NCBI RefSeq assembly: GCF_005233515.1
Contig: NZ_QFZZ01000007.1
Coordinates: forward strand, 248,001 to 312,000
Reading direction: 5' to 3'
From: Pseudomonas sp. CFBP13508
GTDB lineage: Bacteria; Pseudomonadota; Gammaproteobacteria; Pseudomonadales; Pseudomonadaceae
Length of the DNA: 64,000 nucleotides
Positions 39,249 to 47,327 of the stretch are shown here, in pieces (position 1 is the first letter of the stretch; the number at the start of each line of letters is the position of its first letter). The notes under the pieces are model-generated. The model had not been told where the DNA came from. It was given only the letters and a program-made list of their open reading frames with translations, and did no database searches. The position numbers and the translations under genes are program-made.

Positions 39249-40148
39249 CTAGCTACCCCACCCTTTCCATAGCTGAGCAGCTGCCTCAAGAAACTCATTG
39301 CAATTAGCCTGAGACCAGCAAGTGTGAGCATTTTCCCGCAACAGATAGTACTGCTCATTTGCACAGACCAACTTACTTTTATCCGCCTCCTTTTGAATCC
39401 AGTTGAAGACGTTGACAAATGAGTCTGCGTAGCTACCTCCGAACTTTTCAGCGGGAACATTATAAAGCAACCCCTCAATGTAGTAGGACGGTGCAAGCCC
39501 GGCCTTGATAACTCCATCATTGACAAGTTTAGTACGCATATTTTTCCATATACGCACCATAGGCTTTAGCCAGCTGCTGGAGCCTTGATGCATTTTGGTA
39601 AGATTTGCGGAATGTTGTTTTGGATAATTCGCTATCCGTTCACCTGCAGAATTGAAGAAGCAAATGCCTTCTTCATACGACTGATCCTGGAATCCATTGA
39701 ATTTGTAGTAGCGTCGAAACTGCATTGACGCAATTACGTCAGTTTTCCTCCTACTACTGCTGGCATCAATCATGATTGCCTTATCTCCGGCCTCCACATC
39801 TTTTCCATATGCAGCAGTCAATACCGAAAGCACATCCTTCTTGAAGGTCGTATACGTGTAAGTTGCATCGCTATGGGCGCTCTTCCATGCCTCCTTTTCC
39901 GCGTCAGATAACGCTTCAAGGTCACTGTAAAAGCAGTCCTTCATAAGGATGACTACGTCAACGTCGCTTTCAGCATAAATATTGGTGTCGTTGCCATACG
40001 ACCCCTGCAGAAAAATTTGGTAGTTCCTGTCGGCATAGGGGGTGCTCTTCGCTTCGAGCACACTTTTAACTGCGTTATAGGTAGTGCTAGACCCTTGGAT
40101 AGCCCCCTGATGGGACCAAGTTTCGAGCTGCGCCTCAGGTATAGCCAT
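39249..40148 (-). CDS. CBASS CD-NTase (cyclic oligonucleotide synthase)
   Basis: 299-residue cGAS/DncV-like nucleotidyltransferase expected to make a cyclic nucleotide on phage infection. The catalytic motif is GSYGNDTNIYAESDVDVVI (GS plus the DxD pair, about 48-66), and the third acidic residue is in RKTDVIAS. The C-terminal helical OAS-type domain includes LKPMVRIWKNMR. All three metal ligands are present. AGGAG lies 9 nt before the ATG and overlaps the capV stop region. No Cap2/Cap3 genes follow, so this is a minimal two-gene (type I-like) CBASS with capV. Confidence 0.85.
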   Translation of the reverse strand: MAIPEAQLETWSHQGAIQGSSTTYNAVKSVLEAKSTPYADRNYQIFLQGSYGNDTNIYAESDVDVVILMKDCFYSDLEALSDAEKEAWKSAHSDATYTYTTFKKDVLSVLTAAYGKDVEAGDKAIMIDASSSRRKTDVIASMQFRRYYKFNGFQDQSYEEGICFFNSAGERIANYPKQHSANLTKMHQGSSSWLKPMVRIWKNMRTKLVNDGVIKAGLAPSYYIEGLLYNVPAEKFGGSYADSFVNVFNWIQKEADKSKLVCANEQYYLLRENAHTCWSQANCNEFLEAAAQLWKGWGS

Positions 40149-40160
40149 CTACATTCACTC

Positions 40161-41126
40161 CTATAGCAAAAAATCACGCAGTTGAGCCTCACGAGAGGCG
40201 AAAGACTCACTTCCCCGTTGCCGTAAAATGTTCAGCTTACCCAAATTGTGCTCCATGAGATCTGTTGCCATTTCCGGACGCTCGAACGTGTCGCTGATAC
40301 GGATGGTTGGCACGTCCTTAAATAGAATTTCTCGTAACTGATCCATCGACTGAGTATTTATTTCCAGTGTCTTTTGGAGGAGCTGCACGCTAAGCAAGTA
40401 TTTCTTGGCTAGCCACATTTTCAGACCAGGTTTCGGATCCGGATAGATTCCCACTCCAATGCTAACGACGCGCAAATCCTGATGCGGTCGCTCCATTGCA
40501 ACAAGCGCATCGGCAATCGCATACAGAGTGGGGTTGTTGGCACAGTATCCGCCATCAACGAGTTCGACTTGGTCTCCCGTTGACGTGATCACAACCTTCC
40601 GATTGAAGAAAGGGTATGCGGAGCAAGAGGCTTGAACAGCATCAGCCATCTTTACTCCGAAACCGGGAATGAAAGAGCTCTTGCGTCCGTGCGCTTGAGC
40701 TATGTTGGCCTTGAAGATCATCGGCTTCTCGGTCAGCCAGCGGGTGGCAACCACGCCAATGCCCGTTTTCACCTCGTCAAAGGTACGGTCTCCAAATACG
40801 TCCTTGGCAAGTTTGGCAAGAGCATCGGTTTTCTCAGACGGTGACCGCTTAGACATGACGGTCGGTACATGCTTCTTGTAAAGCTCATGGATTTCCTCGA
40901 CTCGATACCCCAAGGCGAGGAGCGAAGCAATGATAGCCCCAGTGCTTGTTCCAAAGATGAGATCGAAGCGCTCAGAGAGCGGGCAACCTATCATGGCTTC
41001 GATTTCTCTCAGTACACCGAGCGTGTAGAAGCCCTTGGCCCCGCCGCCATCCAGCGAGAGGATTCTGTAAGGTGACCCCGATTGGTTCTGGGGCCGCTCT
41101 TCCTTGCTAACACTTACATCGACCAT
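40161..41126 (-). CDS. capV: CapV patatin-like phospholipase, CBASS effector
   Basis: 321-residue patatin-fold lipase predicted to degrade the inner membrane when bound by the cyclic nucleotide from the neighbouring CD-NTase. The oxyanion loop is DGGGAKGFYTLG (about 25-36), the nucleophile elbow GTSTG, and the dyad aspartate is in VDGGYCANNP. GGGAG lies 6 nt before the ATG. It is the first gene of the operon, 12 nt from the CD-NTase. A non-CBASS patatin is possible, but the adjacency makes CapV much more likely. Confidence 0.87.
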   Translation of the reverse strand: MVDVSVSKEERPQNQSGSPYRILSLDGGGAKGFYTLGVLREIEAMIGCPLSERFDLIFGTSTGAIIASLLALGYRVEEIHELYKKHVPTVMSKRSPSEKTDALAKLAKDVFGDRTFDEVKTGIGVVATRWLTEKPMIFKANIAQAHGRKSSFIPGFGVKMADAVQASCSAYPFFNRKVVITSTGDQVELVDGGYCANNPTLYAIADALVAMERPHQDLRVVSIGVGIYPDPKPGLKMWLAKKYLLSVQLLQKTLEINTQSMDQLREILFKDVPTIRISDTFERPEMATDLMEHNLGKLNILRQRGSESFASREAQLRDFLL

Positions 41127-41522
41127 GTATTGCTCCCTGCTTTTTTAGAAGTGTAACAGTAGGGAGGAACCGGCCCGATTTAAATAGCGGATTTTGACTG
41201 CCCGCTTCGGGTTCAGACTGTGTGAAAACGCATGCGCCGTTTTGAAGGCTGCGTGGCTACGCAAAATCTGTCGGCGATTGGTTAGTCAACCAGACTTGAA
41301 ATTTACGTAGGAATGCGATTTCGTTCCGATTTCGACTGGAGCCGCCCGAAAACTCGCTCTATTAGCTTCGCGATGGCTTGATTAAATTGGCGGAAATCAT
41401 CGCAGCCTCCGCGTAATCAGCCTCTGTTTTCCCAGCAACTATGAGTGGACGTACAAGACAGACTCACGAACATAGAAATCGTCAGAGCGGCACACGGCGA
41501 TAGTAAAACAACCGAACTGGCC
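41127..41522. other. Spacer between capV and the right arm sites
   Basis: No reading frame of note. A stretch around 41200-41240 containing GACTGTGTGAAAACG looks like the terminus of an IS element, a pattern I associate with IS ends but cannot confirm. The capV promoter must lie in the capV-proximal part. Confidence 0.35.
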
Positions 41523-41542
41523 GGTATTCCAATTGGTATTCC
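41523..41542. promoter_or_regulatory. Right integrase arm-type sites
   Basis: GGTATTCC at 41523-41530 and 41535-41542, the same 12-bp spacing as the GGTATCCC pair beside the integrase at 32201-32220. Interpreted as the opposite-end arm sites of the same integrase. Confidence 0.6.
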
Positions 41543-41596
41543 ACATAAAAATAAAATTTTATATTAATGTTATAGATCAATATGTTATCGAACGAA

Positions 41597-41618
41597 TTCA
41601 AATTACCCCGGCCGACCA
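41597..41618 (+). repeat. Imperfect copy of the ssrA 3' end, candidate attR
   Basis: TTCAAAT-2 nt-CCCCGG-3 nt-ACCA matches the tmRNA T-arm and CCA end (TTCAAAT-2 nt-CCCCGG-4 nt-ACCA at 32065-32087), about 55 nt beyond the right arm sites. The divergence could reflect loss of selection on the displaced copy. Confidence 0.5.
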
Positions 41619-41628
41619 ACTCTCAACT

Positions 41629-41655
41629 ACAAAGCCCGCCCAGTGCGGGCTTTGT
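41629..41655. terminator. Hairpin next to the candidate attR
   Basis: Perfect 11-bp arms ACAAAGCCCGC / GCGGGCTTTGT with a 5-nt loop, A- and T-flanked on both strands. It could be the original ssrA-side terminator displaced by the element. Confidence 0.6.
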
Positions 41656-41931
41656 CGCATCAGGGGTTTGGCAATGTGCGCCATTCGCTCTCCATTGGCT
41701 CAAACCTGCCGTCGCTGTTCGTATTCGACGCTACAGGTTTTTGGAGGTGAACGGCCCAGCTTCGGCTCCTTCTCCAATTTGATAAAACCCACTTGGCTGT
41801 GAAGTAAATACACTTGCGGAAATAGCCAAACCACACCCATCCCCTTACCATTCCGCAGCTGGCTGGATGCCTCGCAGAGAAACCCGATCGGCACGTGAAA
41901 CACTCAACCTGCACAAGGAAGGCAATAAAAC

Positions 41932-42780
41932 ATGAGCTTCATCGAAACAATCCAATCCAAGGAAGTCGATATCTACATATCGGCGTTCTTCACCATCCTC
42001 GGCCTGATTCTGGGAGCCATTCTGGATCGGGTACTGAAAGGCGATTCTCCACAATCCGCCAATCAGCCGGGCCATTCGGTAAACCTGACCTTCAACACTG
42101 TGGTCAATCCACCGCCGGGCGTGAACGCCGCCAGCACAAGCCAGGATATGACTCCAGTCATCTGCATGATGATGGTGATTGCCGGGCTGATTTATGTGTT
42201 TTTCCGGGCTGAGATACTCAACTTGCTTTCCTGGATCACGCTATTCACCATTTCCCTGTGGGCTGGCGGAACCTTGCATAGCCTTTACCGGGGCTTCTTC
42301 GCGGGCATTAAGTGGGTCGTTGCGCTGTTGTTTTGCTTGGCATTTTGCGTGGCCGCGACGTATGTCACCGACGAAGCTTTTATGCCCACCCTGGCGCCGC
42401 AAAACTTTCAGTACAGCCAGCAGATCATCAATGAGCAGGGCCTGACGGGAATAAAGAAATATTTCGTCCTGCTAGACATGCACTGGTTCCTGCTGCACCT
42501 GACAGGCGTAATGCTGTTTATCTATACCAGCATTCGGATGATGCTTTTTTCAACCTACTTCATCGTTGCGGGTGCTCATGCCAACAACAATGGCACTGGC
42601 GAACCATGGCTTTCCAGAAAAACCCGCAAGTACGCCAATCTGCGCAAAAACATCATCTTCATGCCTCTCCTGCTGGTTCTCGCGTATCTGCTTACCTCGG
42701 GTCTTGCTTTCGACTGGTTCATCCACACGATGCCAAATCAGGTCAATGCGTTGATGAATACGGTGCTGTATGGGCGCTGA
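41932..42780 (+). CDS. Multi-pass membrane protein, unknown
   Basis: 282 residues with about six hydrophobic segments (roughly 15-32, 75-92, 97-112, 120-140, 180-205 and 240-262). The soluble N-terminal loop contains GHSVNLTFNTVVNPPPGVNAAS. AAGGAAGG stands before the ATG. It is bounded by hairpins on both sides (41629-41655 and 42914-42939) and lies just outside the element border. No family recognised. It may be a remnant of an older insertion at the same site. Confidence 0.65.
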   Translation: MSFIETIQSKEVDIYISAFFTILGLILGAILDRVLKGDSPQSANQPGHSVNLTFNTVVNPPPGVNAASTSQDMTPVICMMMVIAGLIYVFFRAEILNLLSWITLFTISLWAGGTLHSLYRGFFAGIKWVVALLFCLAFCVAATYVTDEAFMPTLAPQNFQYSQQIINEQGLTGIKKYFVLLDMHWFLLHLTGVMLFIYTSIRMMLFSTYFIVAGAHANNNGTGEPWLSRKTRKYANLRKNIIFMPLLLVLAYLLTSGLAFDWFIHTMPNQVNALMNTVLYGR

Positions 42781-42913
42781 TATTTTCATCGTGCGTTGAA
42801 GATCGACTGTCGGGACATCGACCCGGTCGGCGGAAGCGAGATGAACTTTTCTTCACTAAGCCCACCCGACCAATCCCATAAAATCCCCCCGCTCATTCAA
42901 GAAACTACGGTTC

Positions 42914-42939
42914 GCCCGCGCTCCTAGCGGGCTTTTTTT
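42914..42939 (+). terminator. Intrinsic terminator
   Basis: GCCCGC / GCGGGC stem with a 7-nt loop and seven T, 134 nt after the membrane protein gene. Confidence 0.8.
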
Positions 42940-43018
42940 CGTCCTTCATTCCCCAAACCTTGCCGCTCCCCAGCATATGCGCGACTCTGCCAGCAGATCC
43001 CTCGCCAAGGAGCGCTCG

Positions 43019-43606
43019 ATGCCGCTGTTATCCCTGCCCTGCCCGCGCCTGACCCTGGCGATCCTCTCCCCCGATCAGGCCGAGCTCGAAAGCGCTTTTT
43101 ACCAGCGCAACCTCCGCCACCTGGCGCCGTGGTCGCCCATCCGCACCACCGACTACTTCTCCACCGCCAACATCCGCCGTCGCCTCGAGATCCAGGCCAG
43201 TGCTTTCGAAGCCGGGTTAGCCATGCATTTCGCGCTGCTGTCGCCGGACGGTCAGCAGATGATCGGCGCGTGTAATTTCAGCGGGATTATTCGTGGGGCG
43301 TTTCAGGCGTGTTATCTGGGTTATCACATCGATGAGGCGCATCAGGGACGGGGTTTGATGCAGGAGGGGCTGCAAGCGGGGATTGGCTATATGTTCGATA
43401 CGCAGAATCTGCATCGGATCATGGCCAATTACATTCCCGGCAATGAGCGCAGTGCGCGTTTGCTTGAGCGGTTGGGTTTTGAGCGTGAGGGGTATGCGAA
43501 GGCGTATCTGAACATTGCCGGGCGTTGGCAGGATCATGTGCTGACGGCGCTGGTCAATCCGGGGTTCGAGGCGCCGGATCAACGTTGGTCGCGGCGCCTG
43601 GGTTGA
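43019..43606 (+). CDS. GNAT acetyltransferase (RimJ/RimL-like)
   Basis: 195 residues from the ATG at 43019, with AAGGAG 6 nt upstream. The acetyl-CoA site is HIDEAHQGRGLMQEGLQAGI (R/QxxGxG/A pattern, about 118-137), followed by IMANYIPGNERSARLLERLGFEREG, the typical ribosomal-protein/small-molecule acetyltransferase ending. The substrate cannot be inferred; a protein N-terminal or ribosomal target is common for this subgroup. Confidence 0.88.
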   Translation: MPLLSLPCPRLTLAILSPDQAELESAFYQRNLRHLAPWSPIRTTDYFSTANIRRRLEIQASAFEAGLAMHFALLSPDGQQMIGACNFSGIIRGAFQACYLGYHIDEAHQGRGLMQEGLQAGIGYMFDTQNLHRIMANYIPGNERSARLLERLGFEREGYAKAYLNIAGRWQDHVLTALVNPGFEAPDQRWSRRLG

Positions 43607-43634
43607 CGTTCAATCCAGGTTTTTCTGAACGCGT

Positions 43635-44456
43635 TCAGAGCGATACCTCAGGCTCTGCGTTGAAAGCTTTCTGCGTGCTTTTGGCCCGCACCGGTAAATC
43701 CAATCGTGCGCGTCCGTAGAAGGCCAATGCCGTCAGTAAACAGGTCAGCCAGACGAAGATGCCGGCCCAGAACGTGTGGGACATGTAGTGCCAGCCCTGC
43801 AGGACGCGGGTGGTGCCGTAGACCAAGCCCAGCAGCAGCGAGCCCCACAAGATCGCATTGGAAAAACGCCACTGATGCCGTCGCGCCACGAAATACAGCG
43901 CCAGCATGGTGAAGCCACCCGACGCATGGCCGCCCGGCCAGCAACGGCCACTCCCGGCTTCGTGGAACAGTTGGAAATTGCTGTACCACTCGATGTGGGG
44001 CATTTCCCCCCCGTACAACGTGGTCTCGATCGGGCAGTAGACGCTGGTGTGGGATTTGAGGAAGTGGATCACGCCCGTGCAGAGCGCAAACGCGATCACG
44101 ACAAAGAAAAAATCCCTACGGTGATCTGCGGCAAATCGCAGCACTGGTGCGACTCTGCTGCGCTCCAGAAAGGCGCCGAGTCGTGGCCGTTCGTGCGGAT
44201 TGGCCCCTGGCCAGATCAGCGACAGCAGTGCGCCGATCAGCGCGATCTCCGCCGTCCAGTTCGGAATGATCCGCGCCCATTTGTGGGTAAGTTTCTCGAA
44301 GAAGTGGATTTTGTCGATCGGGAAGGTTTGGCTCAGTGGGTCGAACAGCAGATTGCTGAAGGCGATGTCGATGTTGGTCATGTCGAACATCAGGAACACC
44401 ACTGCCGCACAAACCAGCGGAATGCCGAGGTTGTAAGCGTAGAAACGGGATTTCAT
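43635..44456 (-). CDS. PAP2-family membrane phosphatase
   Basis: 273 residues with about six membrane segments. The PAP2 motifs are present: KSHTSVYCPIE (motif 1 region), CWPGGHASGGFTML (motif 2, catalytic His) and GTTRVLQGWHYMSHTFWAG (motif 3, nucleophile His). Members dephosphorylate undecaprenyl diphosphate, phosphatidate or lipid A at the periplasmic face. The upstream partner is a histidine phosphatase overlapping by 4 nt, which points to an envelope phosphate-trimming pair. Confidence 0.88.
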   Translation of the reverse strand: MKSRFYAYNLGIPLVCAAVVFLMFDMTNIDIAFSNLLFDPLSQTFPIDKIHFFEKLTHKWARIIPNWTAEIALIGALLSLIWPGANPHERPRLGAFLERSRVAPVLRFAADHRRDFFFVVIAFALCTGVIHFLKSHTSVYCPIETTLYGGEMPHIEWYSNFQLFHEAGSGRCWPGGHASGGFTMLALYFVARRHQWRFSNAILWGSLLLGLVYGTTRVLQGWHYMSHTFWAGIFVWLTCLLTALAFYGRARLDLPVRAKSTQKAFNAEPEVSL

Positions 44457-45124
44457 CGGGTAGTCACCGTGCGCCAGTCGGAGGCTTCAATGAAGCCGAG
44501 CATCTTCGGTGCAGCCGGGCTGGCAACGGATATGAACAAGGACGCGCCGTACCCCATGTTCGAGGCTGGCACTTTCAGGTCTTTTTCGATCTGCGCCATG
44601 CACTCGCTGTGGGTCACCAGAACCAGGTTACGCCCGGGGACCTTGTGCGCAAGGGCATCCTGCAACATGCGGCCTCTGCAGTTGATCAACCAGTCATCGC
44701 CACTGGCGGCATGGTTGAACATATAGCCGGCCGTCTGCACGGTGCGCATTGACGGGCTGTTATAGATGTCGGCGTCGGTCAGGCCCAGTTGTTCGAAACG
44801 AGCACCGACTGCCGCTGCGACACTGCGCGAGCGGTCGGTGATGCCGTCACTGCCGCTCAGGCACGCAGCTTTGGAGTGATCGCAACGTTCGACGTGGCGC
44901 ACCAGCACGATCATGTCGCCCTTGGCCCACCCCGCCGCCAAAGCTTGTGCACCCGCCTGATTACCGTGGGCCAGGTCCGGCACGGCATTTGGCGCCAGCA
45001 ACCACAGGGTCAGCGGGATCACCAAAATCGATGCCGCGAGCACCACCCATGCATCGCGAAAACGCGCCAGACCGCTCAGATCGATCGAGCGTTTGACGCC
45101 GAACAGACTCAGTCTCAATTCCAC
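44453..45124 (-). CDS. Membrane-anchored histidine phosphatase-like protein
   Basis: 223 residues. One N-terminal anchor (about 27-44, AWVVLAASILVIPLTLWLL) precedes a histidine-phosphatase core: LVRHVERCDH carries the RH nucleophile motif and LVTHSECMAQ the second histidine. Ais/PmrG-like proteins of this type trim phosphate from LPS core heptose, and the PAP2 neighbour fits such a role. The GTG at 45124 has GAGG 8 nt before it; a GTG/ATG 24-27 nt upstream is possible. Strongly coupled to the PAP2 gene. Confidence 0.7.
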   Translation of the reverse strand: MELRLSLFGVKRSIDLSGLARFRDAWVVLAASILVIPLTLWLLAPNAVPDLAHGNQAGAQALAAGWAKGDMIVLVRHVERCDHSKAACLSGSDGITDRSRSVAAAVGARFEQLGLTDADIYNSPSMRTVQTAGYMFNHAASGDDWLINCRGRMLQDALAHKVPGRNLVLVTHSECMAQIEKDLKVPASNMGYGASLFISVASPAAPKMLGFIEASDWRTVTTR

Positions 45125-45377
45125 AAAAACCGCCTCGCCACTCTGCATCACAGGTCATTCGATGCGGTGAAACTACAGAGGCGCGCGTGGGCAGTCAGTG
45201 AAACCCATGTGAAAAAGTCCTTGAGATTCGTTGCTTCGTGGACTGTCAGACAAAAATCCTTTCAGCTCTCGGGTTTGCGGCCGATACAGACCTGCTAACA
45301 CCCCTGCTGGCTCAAAAGAACAACAATCTTCCAGCTTAACTGACGACCAAGAAACCCAACGTTTCTGGAGGATTTGC

Positions 45378-47297
45378 ATGAATAGCTGGTTCGGTAACAT
45401 CAGCGTGAACATGAAACTCGGCCTGGGCTTCGGCCTGGTGCTGGCCCTGACCTGCATTCTGGCGCTGACCGGCTGGACCAGCCTCGGCGGCCTGATCGAC
45501 CGCAGCAACTGGATGAGCGACATCACCCAGCTCAACGCCGGCCTGACCAGATTGCGCGTGGTGCGCCTGCAATACATGCTGACCAACGGCGACGAAACCG
45601 CCGCGCAGAATGTGCAGACCACCCTGGAAAGTTTTGCCGCTCAGCAGCAGGCATTGATCAGCAAATTCAAGAGTCCGGAGAACGTCAAACTGCTCAAGCA
45701 GCAGGCCGCGACCATCGCTGAATACCAGACCTCGCTGAACAAAATGCGCAACGCCTATCGCACCGGCAACAGCGCGCGCGACACCATGAGCGCCAACGCT
45801 CAGACCGCGTACAACCTGATCGAATCGATCAGCCAGCGCGTGCAGCAGATGGAGTTGAGCGATCAGCGTTTCGAACAGTTCCAGGCTGTCACTGCGGCCA
45901 AGGAAGCGTTCATCCTCGCGCGCTATGAAGTGCGTGGTTACACCGCGACCAGCAACGCCGAGACCGAGCAGAAAGCCGTCGGCCAGATCGACGCGGCCAT
46001 CGCCAGCCTCAAACCACTGAATGCGCAATTTGCCGCGACTCAGCAGGATGCCCTGCGCCAATTGGAAACCGCGCTGACCAGCTACCGCAGCGCGTTGATG
46101 GCGTACAAGAACGCCAACACCGATGCCGTGCAGGCGCGTAAGGAAATGACCGATCAGGGCACCACCATCGTCGCCCTGAGCGAGCAGCTGTACCAGATTC
46201 AACTTGACCGTCGTGACGCTGAAAGCGCCCAGGCGCGCACCTTCCAGTTGATCAGCACGTTGCTGGCGCTGCTGGTGGGCATCATTGCTGCCGTGATCAT
46301 CACCCGTCAGATCACCCGTCCGTTGCGCGAAACCCTGGCCGTGGTCGAGCGCATCGCCAGCGGCGACCTGACCCAGAATGTCACCGTTACCCGTCGCGAT
46401 GAACTCGGCGTATTGCAGCAAGGCATCGCGCGCATGGGCGTGACCCTGCGTGATTTGATCAGCGGCATCCGCGACGGCGTCACTCAAATTGCCAGCGCCG
46501 CTGAAGAGTTGTCGGCAGTGACCGAGCAGACCAGCGCCGGTGTGAACAGCCAGAAAATCGAGACCGATCAGGTCGCCACCGCCATGCACGAGATGACCGC
46601 CACCGTGCAGGAAGTTGCGCGCAATGCCGAGGAAGCGTCGCAAGCCGCTGCCGCTGCGGACGGCGAAGCACGTGAAGGCGACAAGGTGGTGAATGAGGCC
46701 ATCGCGCAGATCGAACGTCTGGCCAGCGAAGTGGTGCGTTCGACCGAAGCGATGAGCGTGCTGCAACAGGAAAGCGACAAGATCGGCAGCGTCATGGACG
46801 TGATCAAGGCTGTTGCCGAACAGACCAACCTGCTCGCGCTCAACGCCGCGATCGAAGCCGCGCGTGCCGGTGAAGCCGGGCGCGGTTTTGCCGTGGTCGC
46901 CGATGAGGTGCGTGGTCTGGCTCAGCGCACACAGAAATCCACCGAGGAAATCGAAGGCCTGGTCGCCGGTCTGCAGAACGGCACCCAGCAGGTTTCTGCG
47001 GTGATGAACAACAGCCGCGCGCTGACCGACAGCAGCGTCGCCCTGACGCGCAAGGCCGGCGCCTCACTGGAAAACATCACCCGCACGGTGTCGAACATCC
47101 AGTCGATGAACCAGCAGATCGCCGCCGCTGCCGAACAGCAAAGCGCCGTGGCCGAAGAGATCAGCCGCAGCATTATCAACGTCCGCGACGTGTCCGAGCA
47201 GACCGCAGCGGCGAGTGATGAGACGGCAGCGTCGAGTGTTGAGCTGGCGCGGTTGGGTGGTCAGTTGCAGCAGATGGTCAGCCACTTCCGCGTTTGA
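45378..47297 (+). CDS. Methyl-accepting chemotaxis protein
   Basis: 639 residues starting MNSWFGNISVNMKLGLGFG (TGGAGG 6 nt before the ATG). TM1 is about 12-32. A long helical periplasmic sensor of the four-helix-bundle (HBM-like) size spans about 35-290, TM2 is about 291-310, then HAMP (TRPLRETLAVVERIASGDLTQ). The cytoplasmic signalling hairpin has the tip EAARAGEAGRGFAVVADEVRGLAQRT. The ligand is unknown; double four-helix sensors of this length often bind organic acids. No CheB/CheR pentapeptide tether is present. Confidence 0.92.
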   Translation: MNSWFGNISVNMKLGLGFGLVLALTCILALTGWTSLGGLIDRSNWMSDITQLNAGLTRLRVVRLQYMLTNGDETAAQNVQTTLESFAAQQQALISKFKSPENVKLLKQQAATIAEYQTSLNKMRNAYRTGNSARDTMSANAQTAYNLIESISQRVQQMELSDQRFEQFQAVTAAKEAFILARYEVRGYTATSNAETEQKAVGQIDAAIASLKPLNAQFAATQQDALRQLETALTSYRSALMAYKNANTDAVQARKEMTDQGTTIVALSEQLYQIQLDRRDAESAQARTFQLISTLLALLVGIIAAVIITRQITRPLRETLAVVERIASGDLTQNVTVTRRDELGVLQQGIARMGVTLRDLISGIRDGVTQIASAAEELSAVTEQTSAGVNSQKIETDQVATAMHEMTATVQEVARNAEEASQAAAAADGEAREGDKVVNEAIAQIERLASEVVRSTEAMSVLQQESDKIGSVMDVIKAVAEQTNLLALNAAIEAARAGEAGRGFAVVADEVRGLAQRTQKSTEEIEGLVAGLQNGTQQVSAVMNNSRALTDSSVALTRKAGASLENITRTVSNIQSMNQQIAAAAEQQSAVAEEISRSIINVRDVSEQTAAASDETAASSVELARLGGQLQQMVSHFRV

Positions 47298-47327
47298 TGT
47301 TCGTCTTGCGCTGAGGCTGAAACCGAA

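Larger units (their letters stand above)
32088..41618. mobile_element. Integrative element at ssrA carrying two nucleotide-signalling defence modules
   Basis: The element begins at the ssrA 3' end and has a P4-type integrase as its first gene. It then holds a palindrome-rich noncoding block, a DUF3987 primase-like gene, a small protein, a second tyrosine recombinase with a companion, a DAC-like/Cap15 operon and a capV/CD-NTase operon. The right end is inferred from a second set of 12-bp-spaced GGTATTCC arm sites (41523-41542) and an imperfect ssrA 3'-end copy (41597-41618). No conjugation, capsid or packaging genes are seen, so it would need a helper or is a defence-carrying satellite-like island. 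The cargo is visibly more AT-rich than the flanks. The exact right border is an inference. Confidence 0.75.
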
